Positions 27,240-34,898 of a DNA stretch of 47,574 nucleotides are shown one piece after another. The notes under the pieces were generated by a model, which was given only the letters and a program-made list of their open reading frames with translations, searched no databases and was not told where the DNA came from. Source of the stretch: Algoriphagus boritolerans DSM 17298 = JCM 18970 (GTDB taxonomy: Bacteria; Bacteroidota; Bacteroidia; Cytophagales; Cyclobacteriaceae); NCBI RefSeq assembly GCF_900108085.1, contig NZ_FNVR01000034.1, positions 1 to 47,574 on the forward strand, in the 5' to 3' direction. Positions within the stretch are counted from its first letter, which is position 1. Every line of letters begins with the position of its first letter. Both the position numbers and the translations under genes were made by a program.

Positions 27240-27648
27240 TGCAACTTTTCTCCAAAAAAATGAGATCGCTGATTTCCTTTTTGATCACCTGGGAAAATAT
27301 GGAGATCCTAAGGAAGATATCATGAAATGCCTGGATTATGCCTTGGACGCCGGAATGCAGGCTGGAGGCTTTGTGATTTTGGCTAGAGAAGATGGGAAGA
27401 TCTTAGGAGCGCTTGTGATGAATAAAACCGGGATGTCCGGTTACATCCCTGAGAATATTTTGGTCTACATCGCAGTAGACGCCCATCAAAGAGGAAAGGG
27501 GATTGGTGGGCAACTCATGGATATGGCAATCAAAATGGCAAATGGGGCCGTTGCACTGCACGTGGAGGCAGATAATCCAGCCCGCAAGCTGTATGAGCGA
27601 TTGGGATTTACCAATAAGTATCTGGAAATGAGACTAAATCGGAAATAA
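27187..27648 (+). CDS. GNAT family N-acetyltransferase
   Basis: A 153-residue acetyltransferase with GGFVILAREDGKILGALVMN, ENILVYIAVDAHQRGKGIGGQLMDMAI (acetyl-CoA loop QRGKGIGG), then LHVEADNPARKLYERLGF and a final LEMRL strand. Start 27187 overlaps the transporter by 53 bases; an ATG at 27205 is equally possible and would shorten it by six residues. The stop is one base from the ATG of the racemase-like gene, so the three form one transcript. Substrate unknown; coupling to an amino acid importer and racemase makes an amino-acid amine acceptor possible. Confidence 0.88.
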   Translation: MTKITTMTTLETLSAIDNATFLQKNEIADFLFDHLGKYGDPKEDIMKCLDYALDAGMQAGGFVILAREDGKILGALVMNKTGMSGYIPENILVYIAVDAHQRGKGIGGQLMDMAIKMANGAVALHVEADNPARKLYERLGFTNKYLEMRLNRK

Positions 27649-27649
27649 T

Positions 27650-28720
27650 ATGGCTACTTTAAAATTAAATCTCGAAAAGCTCAAAGTTAATTTTGAGTTT
27701 CTGAAGGAGCTTTTTGATCAGAAGGATGTAAGCTGGGGAGTTGTTTCTAAGCTACTTTGCGGGAATAAGCTGTTCCTTCAGGAATTGATCAATCTTGGCA
27801 TAAAGGAGATCCACGATAGTCGAATTTCCAACTTGGCAATGGTCAAACGGCTCAACCGATCTGTTCAGACGGTCTACATCAAACCGGTTTCGAAGAAAAA
27901 TGTGTCCCAAATGGTGGAGTTTGCCGACGTCAGCCTAAACAGTGAATTGGAAACGATCCGGATGATCAGTCAGGAAGCAGTCAGACAAGAAAAACTGCAC
28001 AAAATCATCATCATGGTCGAGACGGGAGATCTTAGAGAGGGAGTTTTGGGCGAAAACTTGGTGGATTTCTACGAAGGGATTTTTGAACTGCCAAATATCG
28101 AGGTGATTGGGCTCGGAACCAATCTGAACTGTCTCAACGGGGTAATGCCCAGCACAGATAAGCTCATCCCGCTTTCGCTTTACAAACAGATCATCGAGTT
28201 GAAATTTGGAAAAGAGATTCCCTGGATTTCAGCGGGCACCTCGGTTACCATCCCGCTTATGCTTTCTCACCAGCTTCCAAAAGGAATCAATCATTTCAGA
28301 GTGGGGGAGACCTTGTACTTCGGAGTGGATCTGGTCGAGGAAAAAATCATTGAGGGAATGCATGGTGACGTGTTTGAACTCGAATCAGAAATCATTGAAC
28401 TCCAGGAAAAGCCGCTGGTACCGATTGGTGTTTTGGGCACCAATCCCCAGGGAGAAATTGCCGAAATTGATGAATCTCTCTACGGAAAGACCTCATTTCG
28501 GGCAATTTTGGATATAGGATTACTCGATGTGAACCCCAAATATTTGATTCCAAATGAGTCTGAAATCGAAATTTTGGGAGCTAGTTCTGATATGTTGGTC
28601 GTCAATCTGGGAGAGAATAAAAATAACCTAAAAGTAGGTGAAACACTGAAATTTAAGCTAAAATACATGGGGGCTTTAGCTTTGATGAATTCCAATTATA
28701 TCGAGAAATCGGTAATTTGA
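27650..28720 (+). CDS. Alanine/ornithine racemase-like PLP-dependent enzyme
   Basis: A 356-residue fold-type III PLP protein. The N-terminal barrel shows the PLP-lysine segment VVSKLLCGNKLFLQELINLGIKEIHDSRISNLA (K in SKLLCGN), then VYIKPVSKKN, SLNSELETIRMISQEA, IIIMVETGDLREGV, GLGTNLNCLNGVMPS and ISAGTSVTIPLM, followed by a C-terminal beta domain (HFRVGETLYFG, GVLGTNPQGEIAEID). The pattern is that of the YhfX/ornithine-racemase (Orr) group and not of cell-wall alanine racemase Alr. The real amino acid is not known. The neighbour transporter could supply it. Confidence 0.88.
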   Translation: MATLKLNLEKLKVNFEFLKELFDQKDVSWGVVSKLLCGNKLFLQELINLGIKEIHDSRISNLAMVKRLNRSVQTVYIKPVSKKNVSQMVEFADVSLNSELETIRMISQEAVRQEKLHKIIIMVETGDLREGVLGENLVDFYEGIFELPNIEVIGLGTNLNCLNGVMPSTDKLIPLSLYKQIIELKFGKEIPWISAGTSVTIPLMLSHQLPKGINHFRVGETLYFGVDLVEEKIIEGMHGDVFELESEIIELQEKPLVPIGVLGTNPQGEIAEIDESLYGKTSFRAILDIGLLDVNPKYLIPNESEIEILGASSDMLVVNLGENKNNLKVGETLKFKLKYMGALALMNSNYIEKSVI

Positions 28721-28734
28721 TCAAAGATTGTTTT

Positions 28735-28749
28735 CAGGACTAAGTCCTG
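28735..28749. promoter_or_regulatory. 15-base interrupted palindrome before the PorT-like gene
   Basis: CAGGACT-A-AGTCCTG lies 15 bases after the racemase stop and 51 bases before the next ATG. It has no T run, so it is not an obvious terminator; an operator is possible. Confidence 0.3.
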
Positions 28750-28799
28750 CTCTTGGCATTGTTTTGGGAATCCAATACTTGAAACAAACCCAAGTAGAC

Positions 28800-29378
28800 A
28801 TGAAAAAAATATTTTTGGTACTCTCAATCGTAACTTTGCTGGGTGTCAATGCTAAGGCCCAATCGGGGATTGGAATCAGAGGTGGTGCCAGTTTCTTCAA
28901 TTTTGGAGGAGAAGATGTTTCCGAAAACGACTACACCAACCGCGCGGGATTTCATGCGGGTATTTATGCAAGTATTCTCGGTGCCGGACCTGTCTCCATC
29001 GAACCCGGCGTTTACTATTCAGTCAAAGGCACTCAAAATGATGATATTGCAAATACACGGGCGATATTGGATTACGTGGATGTGCCGGTTTTGCTCAGGC
29101 TAAAATTTGGTGAGGGATTCAATGTTTTTGCCGGACCTCAAGTGTCCTTTTTGACCAATTCCAGGTTTGAGGGAGATTTTGGTGGATCCACCCTATCGCT
29201 GGATACCGATTCGATCAAGGATACCGATGCAGGACTGGTCTTTGGACTTGGCTATAATCTTCCTAAAGGATTGAATATTCAAGGTTCCTATGACTATGGA
29301 ATGACTCCACTATTCAAAAATAGTGACGCTGATGTATATAACAGGGGCTTTAAAGTCTCCTTAGGCTATACTTTTTAA
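28800..29378 (+). CDS. PorT-like outer-membrane beta-barrel protein (paralogue 1)
   Basis: A 192-residue secreted protein starting at the ATG at 28800; the longer frame from 28728 has a non-signal leader. The signal peptide is KKIFLVLSIVTLLGVNAKAQ (cut near 20). The mature part follows the 'outer membrane beta-barrel, PorT-type' pattern: GIGIRGGASFFNF, AGFHAGIYAS, VSIEPGVYYSVKG, YVDVPVLLRLKFGEGFNVFAGPQVSFL, GLVFGLGYNLPKGLNIQGSYDYGM, ending FKVSLGYTF. It is clearly paralogous to the gene at 32569. It may end the symporter operon or have its own start; the terminator follows. Confidence 0.86.
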   Translation: MKKIFLVLSIVTLLGVNAKAQSGIGIRGGASFFNFGGEDVSENDYTNRAGFHAGIYASILGAGPVSIEPGVYYSVKGTQNDDIANTRAILDYVDVPVLLRLKFGEGFNVFAGPQVSFLTNSRFEGDFGGSTLSLDTDSIKDTDAGLVFGLGYNLPKGLNIQGSYDYGMTPLFKNSDADVYNRGFKVSLGYTF

Positions 29379-29393
29379 TTTGAGCGTTGGATT

Positions 29394-29427
29394 GAAGGGG
29401 TTGCGAAAGTGGCCCCTTCTTTTTTTC
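29394..29427 (+). terminator. Rho-independent terminator
   Basis: Stem GAAGGGG (29394-29400) / CCCCTTC (29413-29419), 12-base loop, then seven T residues. It ends the plus-strand operon just before the convergent cytochrome gene. Confidence 0.85.
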
Positions 29428-30537
29428 TTATTCCATATTGGAAATCCAGGCTTTGATCAATTCAAGGCCTTTTTTGTCTACTGTGGTCCGGCCTAGTTCA
29501 GGCATTGCAATCCCGGCCTGAGTAGAATTCATTCGATGAACCAGAATAGATTCATCAGGTTTACCGGGAACAATATCAAATTTGAAACCTCCTGCACCAC
29601 TTCCAGCTGCAACCGGTGTTTTGTTAATGCCCAGTTTCATTGGATCTTTTTGATCATAAGTGAGAAAAAGTCCGGATGTACTCGCCGGTCCCTCGGCACT
29701 ATGGCAATGTGCACAATTAATGTCCAAGTAGGCCATCGCCCGCTGGGCTAAAGCCTGACTTTCATCCTCGTAGTTGACCATACCGGGATGCTTTGAAGCC
29801 CCTTTAAAACCTTCCAGTTTTCCTGTTTCTGTCAAGAACTCCAATTGATTGGACGGGCTTTGGACAAAGTCAAGACTGTGGTTCAAATGCTTGGTTTGAA
29901 AGCCAATCGGTGCCATGATTTCATTTTTATTGTGGCAGCCTTTGCACTGGTTTTTATTTGGGACTAGGTAGCTGACTAGTTGTTGTTTTCCCTGGAGATC
30001 CACATACGAGATCTCAAATTCCCCACCGATTACTTTTAGGACAGCGTCCGACTGACTTTCGTTCCAGACATAAGGATAGGCTTGCCAACCATTTTCCTCA
30101 CGGATCATCAGGCGGGTTTCGATAATTCTCCGGTCACCCTGGGGATTGCGGAAATCCGCTGGGTAAAAGAAGTTTTTTACCAAGACAGAACCCAAAGGAA
30201 GACTTAGATCGTCTCCTTCCAGTTGTGCTTTTTCTCCCTCCGGGATATACACAAATCTACTTTTGAAGGCATTGTCTGTAAAAAGTGAGGAGGCCGGTTG
30301 GTAAAAGATGAGGTCCGCAACAGGCTTAAGGTTTTTAATGTCTCCTTCAAAAAAACCATAAGTCGAAAGCCTGAGATAAGGGAAAATCCCATCGGCAGTC
30401 TCTTCTTCCAAGACTGTTTCCGGACTTAAGGACTCTTGTTGGACTTGCTTTTGACAGGAGAAGAAAAAAATCATCCCAACCATCAGGTGGCTGATGGTAA
30501 AAATCCAATTTCTGTTTCCAAGATTCTTGCTCTTCAT
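29428..30537 (-). CDS. Diheme c-type cytochrome lipoprotein (SO_2930/HNE_0200-like family)
   Basis: A 369-residue protein with a lipoprotein signal: hydrophobic LMVGMIFFFSC, C28 as the lipidation site. Two heme-binding CxxCH motifs are present, CKGCH (198-202) and CAHCH (275-279), and near the C-terminus FDIVPGKPDESILVHRM and AMPELGRTTVD resemble planctomycete-type cytochrome C domains. Before the hemes is an uncharacterised 170-residue domain. I recognise this as the partner family of a beta-helix protein, a pair catalogued from genomes with unknown function. It is 10 bases after the beta-helix gene, in the same operon. Electron transfer at the periplasmic face is inferred from the hemes. 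Confidence 0.85.
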   Translation of the reverse strand: MKSKNLGNRNWIFTISHLMVGMIFFFSCQKQVQQESLSPETVLEEETADGIFPYLRLSTYGFFEGDIKNLKPVADLIFYQPASSLFTDNAFKSRFVYIPEGEKAQLEGDDLSLPLGSVLVKNFFYPADFRNPQGDRRIIETRLMIREENGWQAYPYVWNESQSDAVLKVIGGEFEISYVDLQGKQQLVSYLVPNKNQCKGCHNKNEIMAPIGFQTKHLNHSLDFVQSPSNQLEFLTETGKLEGFKGASKHPGMVNYEDESQALAQRAMAYLDINCAHCHSAEGPASTSGLFLTYDQKDPMKLGINKTPVAAGSGAGGFKFDIVPGKPDESILVHRMNSTQAGIAMPELGRTTVDKKGLELIKAWISNME

Positions 30538-30547
30538 TTCGCAATGT

Positions 30548-31846
30548 TTAAAGTGCTGCCAGCCGAGAAACTTCTGTTTTCACTTCAACCTTACAGTTTT
30601 GAAAGGGTTGGTACTCCCTGAATGAGTCAATGTTTTCTTCCCCTTCTGTCAAGACAAATCTGGTGAATCGAAGATTTTCGATTTCAGGTTCTTGTATGCA
30701 TACTCTCATGGGATTCATGTCGATGGTTGTACCCGGTTTTTTGTCCCAAATCCCATCGTAGATGATATCTTGACTTTTGCCAAATCCATAAGCATTATAT
30801 ACCAAAACCAGCTTTCCCAGTTCTCGTGAGAAGTCCGGGAATTGATACCAATTTCGCTCGTAATGATTGTCATGGACATAGATGTCAGTAGTGTAAGGAG
30901 ACCAATTTGGAGCCTCTGCCGGGAATCCGGTGATCTGATAGCTTGCGATGGCGATGCCGGTAGTTTTATTTCGAAGAATCCGATTTCCAAAGACTTCCAC
31001 CTCTTTGGCTGCAAGCAGTACAATTCCGGACCCCGGCGGAATCATCGTGACGGTGTTGCCATTAGGTCCGTCTCCAAGGGGAGTTGCAAAATTTTCATGA
31101 TTATTATCGATGACATCATTGTCGTAAATTTTGGTGCCTTTTCCATCGGATTTTGGGAGTCCGGGAAGGTTGAAAACCAGGATTCCTCCGGCATTGTCCC
31201 GAGCTGTATTCCCAAATACTTCGGCGTTATCGCAGTTTTCGATTTCGATTCCGGCAACATTTCCGAAGGCAAGCGAATTTTTGACTACGATATTTTCCGA
31301 TTGGCCCACATAGATTCCGGCATCTTTGGAGTGAGAGGCGATGCATTCATCGATTAGGACATTCTTGCATTGGACAGGATAGATGGCATAGGTGCCATTT
31401 TTGGATTTGTCCCCATTGGTCCAGGTGACATTGATTTTCCTGAACGTCACACCATCTGCGTGTTGCGCTTTGATTCCATCTCCGGGGGCATCTTCGATAC
31501 TTAGATCCTCAATGCTGATGTCATTGCCGACCAGTTTTATGCCTTCTCCACCGGTCTTTAGATTTCGGAAAGAAATTACTGTTTGATCCATTCCGGCTCC
31601 TTTGATTTTGATTCCGGATTTGTTGTCGAGAATCAATTGGGTTTTCATTTCATAGAAGCCGGCCGGAATATCGATCGTGCTTGAATCTTCTGCCATGATG
31701 AAAGCTTCAATTAGTTTATCGACTTCATCTTGGGAAACCCGCGTCAATTTGGACGAATCAAAGGATTGCTCTGTGGTACTGCTTCCGCAGGAAAAGAATA
31801 GAAGCACTGCGGTTATTCCTACGAGTGATTTCAGATAATTTCTCAT
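30548..31846 (-). CDS. Parallel beta-helix repeat lipoprotein (TIGR03805-like)
   Basis: A 432-residue protein with a lipoprotein signal (LVGITAVLLFFSC, lipid on C20). After a short linker come right-handed beta-helix coils, for example KSGIKIKGAGMDQTVISF, DISIEDLSIEDAPGDGIKAQ, KNVLIDECIASHSKDAGIYV, ENIVVKNSLAFGNVAGIEI, NAEVFGNTARDNAGGILVF and GIVLLAAKEVEVFGNRILRNKTTGIAI. The coils resemble NosD-like and polysaccharide-lyase helices, but no catalytic residue set can be named. It is followed within 10 bases by a diheme cytochrome gene. Families like these two regularly occur as a pair and are sometimes fused, according to my recall of TIGRFAM notes; the role is unknown. Confidence 0.85.
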   Translation of the reverse strand: MRNYLKSLVGITAVLLFFSCGSSTTEQSFDSSKLTRVSQDEVDKLIEAFIMAEDSSTIDIPAGFYEMKTQLILDNKSGIKIKGAGMDQTVISFRNLKTGGEGIKLVGNDISIEDLSIEDAPGDGIKAQHADGVTFRKINVTWTNGDKSKNGTYAIYPVQCKNVLIDECIASHSKDAGIYVGQSENIVVKNSLAFGNVAGIEIENCDNAEVFGNTARDNAGGILVFNLPGLPKSDGKGTKIYDNDVIDNNHENFATPLGDGPNGNTVTMIPPGSGIVLLAAKEVEVFGNRILRNKTTGIAIASYQITGFPAEAPNWSPYTTDIYVHDNHYERNWYQFPDFSRELGKLVLVYNAYGFGKSQDIIYDGIWDKKPGTTIDMNPMRVCIQEPEIENLRFTRFVLTEGEENIDSFREYQPFQNCKVEVKTEVSRLAAL

Positions 31847-31874
31847 AGTATTTTGGGTTTAAGGTGTTTTTTTA

Positions 31875-31882
31875 CAAACCTA
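31875..31882 (-). promoter_or_regulatory. -7 promoter element before the beta-helix/cytochrome operon
   Basis: On the minus strand TAGGTTTG matches TAnnTTTG, 28 bases before the ATG. No TTG at the expected distance was seen, which could mean an activator-dependent promoter; the Crp/Fnr gene is directly upstream. Confidence 0.4.
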
Positions 31883-31923
31883 CCGTTAAACTAAAGAAGA
31901 ATCTTTTGAGAAATGTCAATAAA

Positions 31924-32487
31924 TCAAATTTTTGCTCTGATCCGGCTGAGTGTTTCGATACTCATGTCAAGGTAAGACGCAATCTGACCTACTGATGCCC
32001 GCTGAATGATCTTTGGCCGATACTCCATCAGGTCGAGGTAGCGGTCACGAGCTGATTTGAATTTTGTGAAAATTAGCCGCTCCTCCAAGGTGATGTAGTA
32101 CTGTTCAAGGATCAGTCTGTAGGTTCGCTCCAGGTCGCGATGTTTTTCAAAAAGCCCCATAAGCGATTCATACTTGATCCTTGCAACCTTTGTCTTTTCC
32201 ATCGCCTCGATATTTTCATAGGAAGCTTTTCTGGAAATGAACGAATGCATTGCCGTCAAAAACTCTCCTTCCAATGAGAAGGAGACCGTAATATCTTTGT
32301 TTTCCCGAGTGTAAAAGCTTCTCGCCGAACCCTCTGTGATAAAGTACAGGTGATTGCACACCATTCCTTCCTGTTCCAGCAAGCCACCCTTTTCTACAAA
32401 AACCGAATCCAATTCCTTTTCGAAAGCTTTTTTTGCACCATCACCCAGGTCAGGAAATTGGTCAAACATATTGAAGTTTTTTCTCAT
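31924..32487 (-). CDS. Crp/Fnr family transcriptional regulator
   Basis: A 187-residue regulator. The N-terminal beta-roll, about 1-115, has GGLLEQEGMVCNHLYFITEGSARSFYTRENKDITVSFSLEGEFL, close to cAMP-binding-type domains but lacking the standard RE.A...R phosphate-cassette motif; ligand is therefore uncertain. A long helix YRLILEQYYITLEERL leads to a C-terminal winged helix with RYLDLMEYRPKIIQRASVGQIASYLDMSIETLSRIR, where the Arg/Ser-rich recognition helix is intact. Bacteroidota have many such short regulators. It sits upstream of the beta-helix/cytochrome pair on the same strand and is divergent from a PorT-like gene, so either may be its target. Confidence 0.92.
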   Translation of the reverse strand: MRKNFNMFDQFPDLGDGAKKAFEKELDSVFVEKGGLLEQEGMVCNHLYFITEGSARSFYTRENKDITVSFSLEGEFLTAMHSFISRKASYENIEAMEKTKVARIKYESLMGLFEKHRDLERTYRLILEQYYITLEERLIFTKFKSARDRYLDLMEYRPKIIQRASVGQIASYLDMSIETLSRIRAKI

Positions 32488-32568
32488 AGCGGATTTAAAA
32501 AAGTTGAGGTTAAAACAAGAAATGGATAATCTTGCGTTTGTTAAATGTAATTTATAAAGATTTGATTC

Positions 32569-33135
32569 ATGAGAAAAATTTTGATGGTATTCTTTCTGGT
32601 CGGATTGGCGGCCACAGCACAGGCACAGTTTGGGCTAAGGGCGGGTTTTAACTCTGCTAATTTCTCTGATACCGATTTTGATGCAAAATCAGGGTTTCAT
32701 TTAGGTGCTTATTACACGATCGGTTCCGGTTTTCTGGCATTTGAGCCTGGACTACAATATTCCCAAAAAGGGTATCAGGGAACAGAAGCCGGCACCGGAA
32801 GGTCCGTGGATGAAAAGTTGGGATACATCGATATCCCGGTCTTGGCTCGATTAAACTTGATTCCTGCACTCAATATTTTTCTAGGTCCTCAGGCCTCCCT
32901 GTTGCTTTCCAGCGAATACAAATTGGGGGAGGATGTGTTTGACAGCTCAGAGGCGATAAGAGGCTATGATCTTGGTGGGGTCGTGGGTGCTCAGGTAAAG
33001 TTACCTATGGGACTGAATGCTCAGGCGAGCTATGACTTTGGGTTCACCTCACTTAACTATTATAATGTGGATGTGAAAAACCAAGTCTTCAAGATTTCCT
33101 TGGGATATACATTCGGAGGAAGTTCAGGAGATTAA
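32569..33135 (+). CDS. PorT-like outer-membrane beta-barrel protein (paralogue 2)
   Basis: A 188-residue secreted protein: signal RKILMVFFLVGLAATAQAQ, then FGLRAGFNSANFSD, GFHLGAYYTIG, LAFEPGLQYSQKGYQG, YIDIPVLARLNLIPALNIFLGPQASLLLSS, and a C-terminal VFKISLGYTFGG. The central 'Y.D.PVL.RL......F.GPQ.S.L' block is shared with the gene at 28800, so they are paralogues. Divergent from the Crp/Fnr regulator by 81 bases. The function of these small barrels is not known; porin-like or type IX-related roles are proposed for relatives. Confidence 0.85.
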   Translation: MRKILMVFFLVGLAATAQAQFGLRAGFNSANFSDTDFDAKSGFHLGAYYTIGSGFLAFEPGLQYSQKGYQGTEAGTGRSVDEKLGYIDIPVLARLNLIPALNIFLGPQASLLLSSEYKLGEDVFDSSEAIRGYDLGGVVGAQVKLPMGLNAQASYDFGFTSLNYYNVDVKNQVFKISLGYTFGGSSGD

Positions 33136-33145
33136 GTGTTTCAAG

Positions 33146-33176
33146 ATCCCGACTTACCGGTCGGGATTTATTTTTT
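33146..33176 (+). terminator. Rho-independent terminator
   Basis: Stem ATCCCGAC / GTCGGGAT with 6-base loop followed by TTATTTTTT. It ends the PorT-like gene and overlaps the end of ruvC on the other strand. Confidence 0.85.
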
Positions 33177-33743
33177 AATCCGGTTTGGGTTCTCCTCGAT
33201 AAAGGATTTCCAGCCTTCATTTCTGCCTCGGGTCTGAAGTCTTCCCTCATGAAAATGGTGACAGAGCGCAACTGCGAGCGCATCGGTAGCATCCAGCATC
33301 TTCGGTAGCTCAGTTAGGCTAAAAAGAGTCTGAAGCATCGCTGCCACTTGCTCCTTGGATGCATTTCCATTTCCGGTGACTGATTGTTTTACTTTCTTTG
33401 GTGAGTATTCGGTAATCGGGATTTCACGTGCCAAAGCCGCCGCCATCGCCACTCCCTGTGCACGCCCCAGTTTCAGCATGGATTGCACGTTTGCACCATA
33501 AAAAGGTGCTTCCAATGCCATCGTATCAGGCAGGAATTCATCAATAATCCCAGTCACCCGCTCAAAGATCTTTTTTAGCTTGAGTTCATGGGTTTCGTAC
33601 TTTTTCAGGTGGATGACACCGTATTGGAGGACTTTATATTTTTTGCCTTCGGTCACGATCAGCCCGTAACCCATGACATTGGTACCAGGGTCAATCCCAA
33701 GTATGATTTTTTCCTTTGGCTCTTTTTTCTCTTCTTTACTCAC
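33168..33743 (-). CDS. ruvC: Crossover junction endodeoxyribonuclease RuvC
   Basis: A 191-residue Holliday-junction resolvase. It begins with a charged extension, then ILGIDPGTNVMGYGLI (first Asp), LEAPFYGANVQSMLKLGRAQGVAMAAA (catalytic Glu and the conserved segment), SPKKVKQSVTGNGNASKEQVAAML and DATDALAVALCHH with the last two Asp. All four metal-binding acids are present. The start is GTG at 33743; no in-frame ATG fits better. It is divergent by 21 bases from the glycosyltransferase gene, and convergent with a barrel gene. Confidence 0.96.
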   Translation of the reverse strand: MSKEEKKEPKEKIILGIDPGTNVMGYGLIVTEGKKYKVLQYGVIHLKKYETHELKLKKIFERVTGIIDEFLPDTMALEAPFYGANVQSMLKLGRAQGVAMAAALAREIPITEYSPKKVKQSVTGNGNASKEQVAAMLQTLFSLTELPKMLDATDALAVALCHHFHEGRLQTRGRNEGWKSFIEENPNRIKK

Positions 33744-33764
33744 CTTCGCAAGTTAGCCGAAAAG

Positions 33765-34865
33765 ATGATCAGTTTTTACCTCCTTTGGACCGGATGCTAT
33801 GTTGTTTTGCTCAGCCGACTGTCTGAAAAGTGGCTAAAATTCAAACCAAAGGCTACTATCTCCAAGGAATTCCCCTCGGTGACCTTACTGATCCCTTTTA
33901 GAAATGAACTGGGAAACCTGCCGGATCTTGTCAAGGAATTCTCTAAAATCGACTACTCCGAACTGAGAATTATCCTTGTCGATGACCATAGTGAGGATGG
34001 GTCGTTCGACTTTTTACTGGAAAAGTTTCATTCCGATCACCGGGTCAGAATTCTTCAAAGTCCGGGAGTTGGGAAAAAGGAAGCCATTGAATTTGGCCTC
34101 GATGCTGCAGATAGTGAGCTGATTCTTTGCTCCGATGCGGATTGTAGCTTTTCAAAAGTTTGGGTAAAGGAAATGGTGACGCCTTTTTCTGACCCTAAAG
34201 TCCAATTCGTGGCTGGACCGGTCATCAGCATCGGGCGAACTCACTTTTTTCAGAGATTTCAGCAGATCGAGTGGTCGAGTATTTTGCTCCTTACCCAGTA
34301 TTTTTTCAGTCAAAAGCGGCCACTCATGTGCAGCGGAGCCAATCTTTGCTATCGAAAGTCGGCCTTTGAAGCGGTGCAAGGCTACGACCAAAACCGACAA
34401 CACCTCTCAGGGGATGATGAGTTTTTGCTTAAAAAGATCTCCGCACATTTTGGAGGACAAAGTTGTGTTTACCTTCCGTTTTTGGAAAACCTGGTGTATA
34501 CCAAGCCTCAAGAGTCCTTTTCTTCACTTCTCAATCAGCGGATACGATGGGCTGGAAAGTGGAAGGTCCATCGGGACCTTGTGCATGCACTTTCTGCCTT
34601 TTTCTCCTTTTTAATCCAGGTTATATGGGTTGGAACCGTGTTTTTGTTGAGTTTGGGCAGTTTTGGGGTGTTGACTTTTTTCACAGTCTGGGCTGTAAAA
34701 GTGCTGTCGGAGAGGAGGACCATGGGAAAAGTCCTCCGGGGGTTTGAATTGGACTTTTCTCTTATCGACTTTCTCAAAACCGGAATTATTCATCCGATTT
34801 ATGTCATTTTTGTCGGGCTTGGGGCTGTTCGCGGAAAATTCACCTGGAAGGGTCGTAGCAATTGA
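33765..34865 (+). CDS. Membrane-bound GT2 family glycosyltransferase (paralogue A)
   Basis: A 366-residue processive-type glycosyltransferase. I start it at ATG 33765 (MISFYLLW); a longer frame runs into ruvC on the opposite strand. It has one N-terminal membrane segment, the GT-A core PSVTLLIPFRNE, ILVDDHSEDGS, LCSDADCSFS (DxD) and the acceptor-side SGDDEFLLKK, then QRIRWAGKW (QxxRW) and three to four C-terminal membrane helices. QxxRW plus membrane helices indicate a cellulose/hyaluronan/PgaC-like enzyme polymerising or adding sugars at the inner membrane. Sugar unknown. First in an operon with a SpoIIE-type phosphatase and a polysaccharide deacetylase; its paralogue is at 36998. Confidence 0.9.
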   Translation: MISFYLLWTGCYVVLLSRLSEKWLKFKPKATISKEFPSVTLLIPFRNELGNLPDLVKEFSKIDYSELRIILVDDHSEDGSFDFLLEKFHSDHRVRILQSPGVGKKEAIEFGLDAADSELILCSDADCSFSKVWVKEMVTPFSDPKVQFVAGPVISIGRTHFFQRFQQIEWSSILLLTQYFFSQKRPLMCSGANLCYRKSAFEAVQGYDQNRQHLSGDDEFLLKKISAHFGGQSCVYLPFLENLVYTKPQESFSSLLNQRIRWAGKWKVHRDLVHALSAFFSFLIQVIWVGTVFLLSLGSFGVLTFFTVWAVKVLSERRTMGKVLRGFELDFSLIDFLKTGIIHPIYVIFVGLGAVRGKFTWKGRSN

Positions 34866-34898
34866 AGAATCCTTAATTTAGCCTTTGAATTGAAAACT

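Noticed and set aside
30842..31357. 171-codon plus-strand frame
   Set aside because: Antisense to the beta-helix gene; repeats of that gene keep the opposite strand open.
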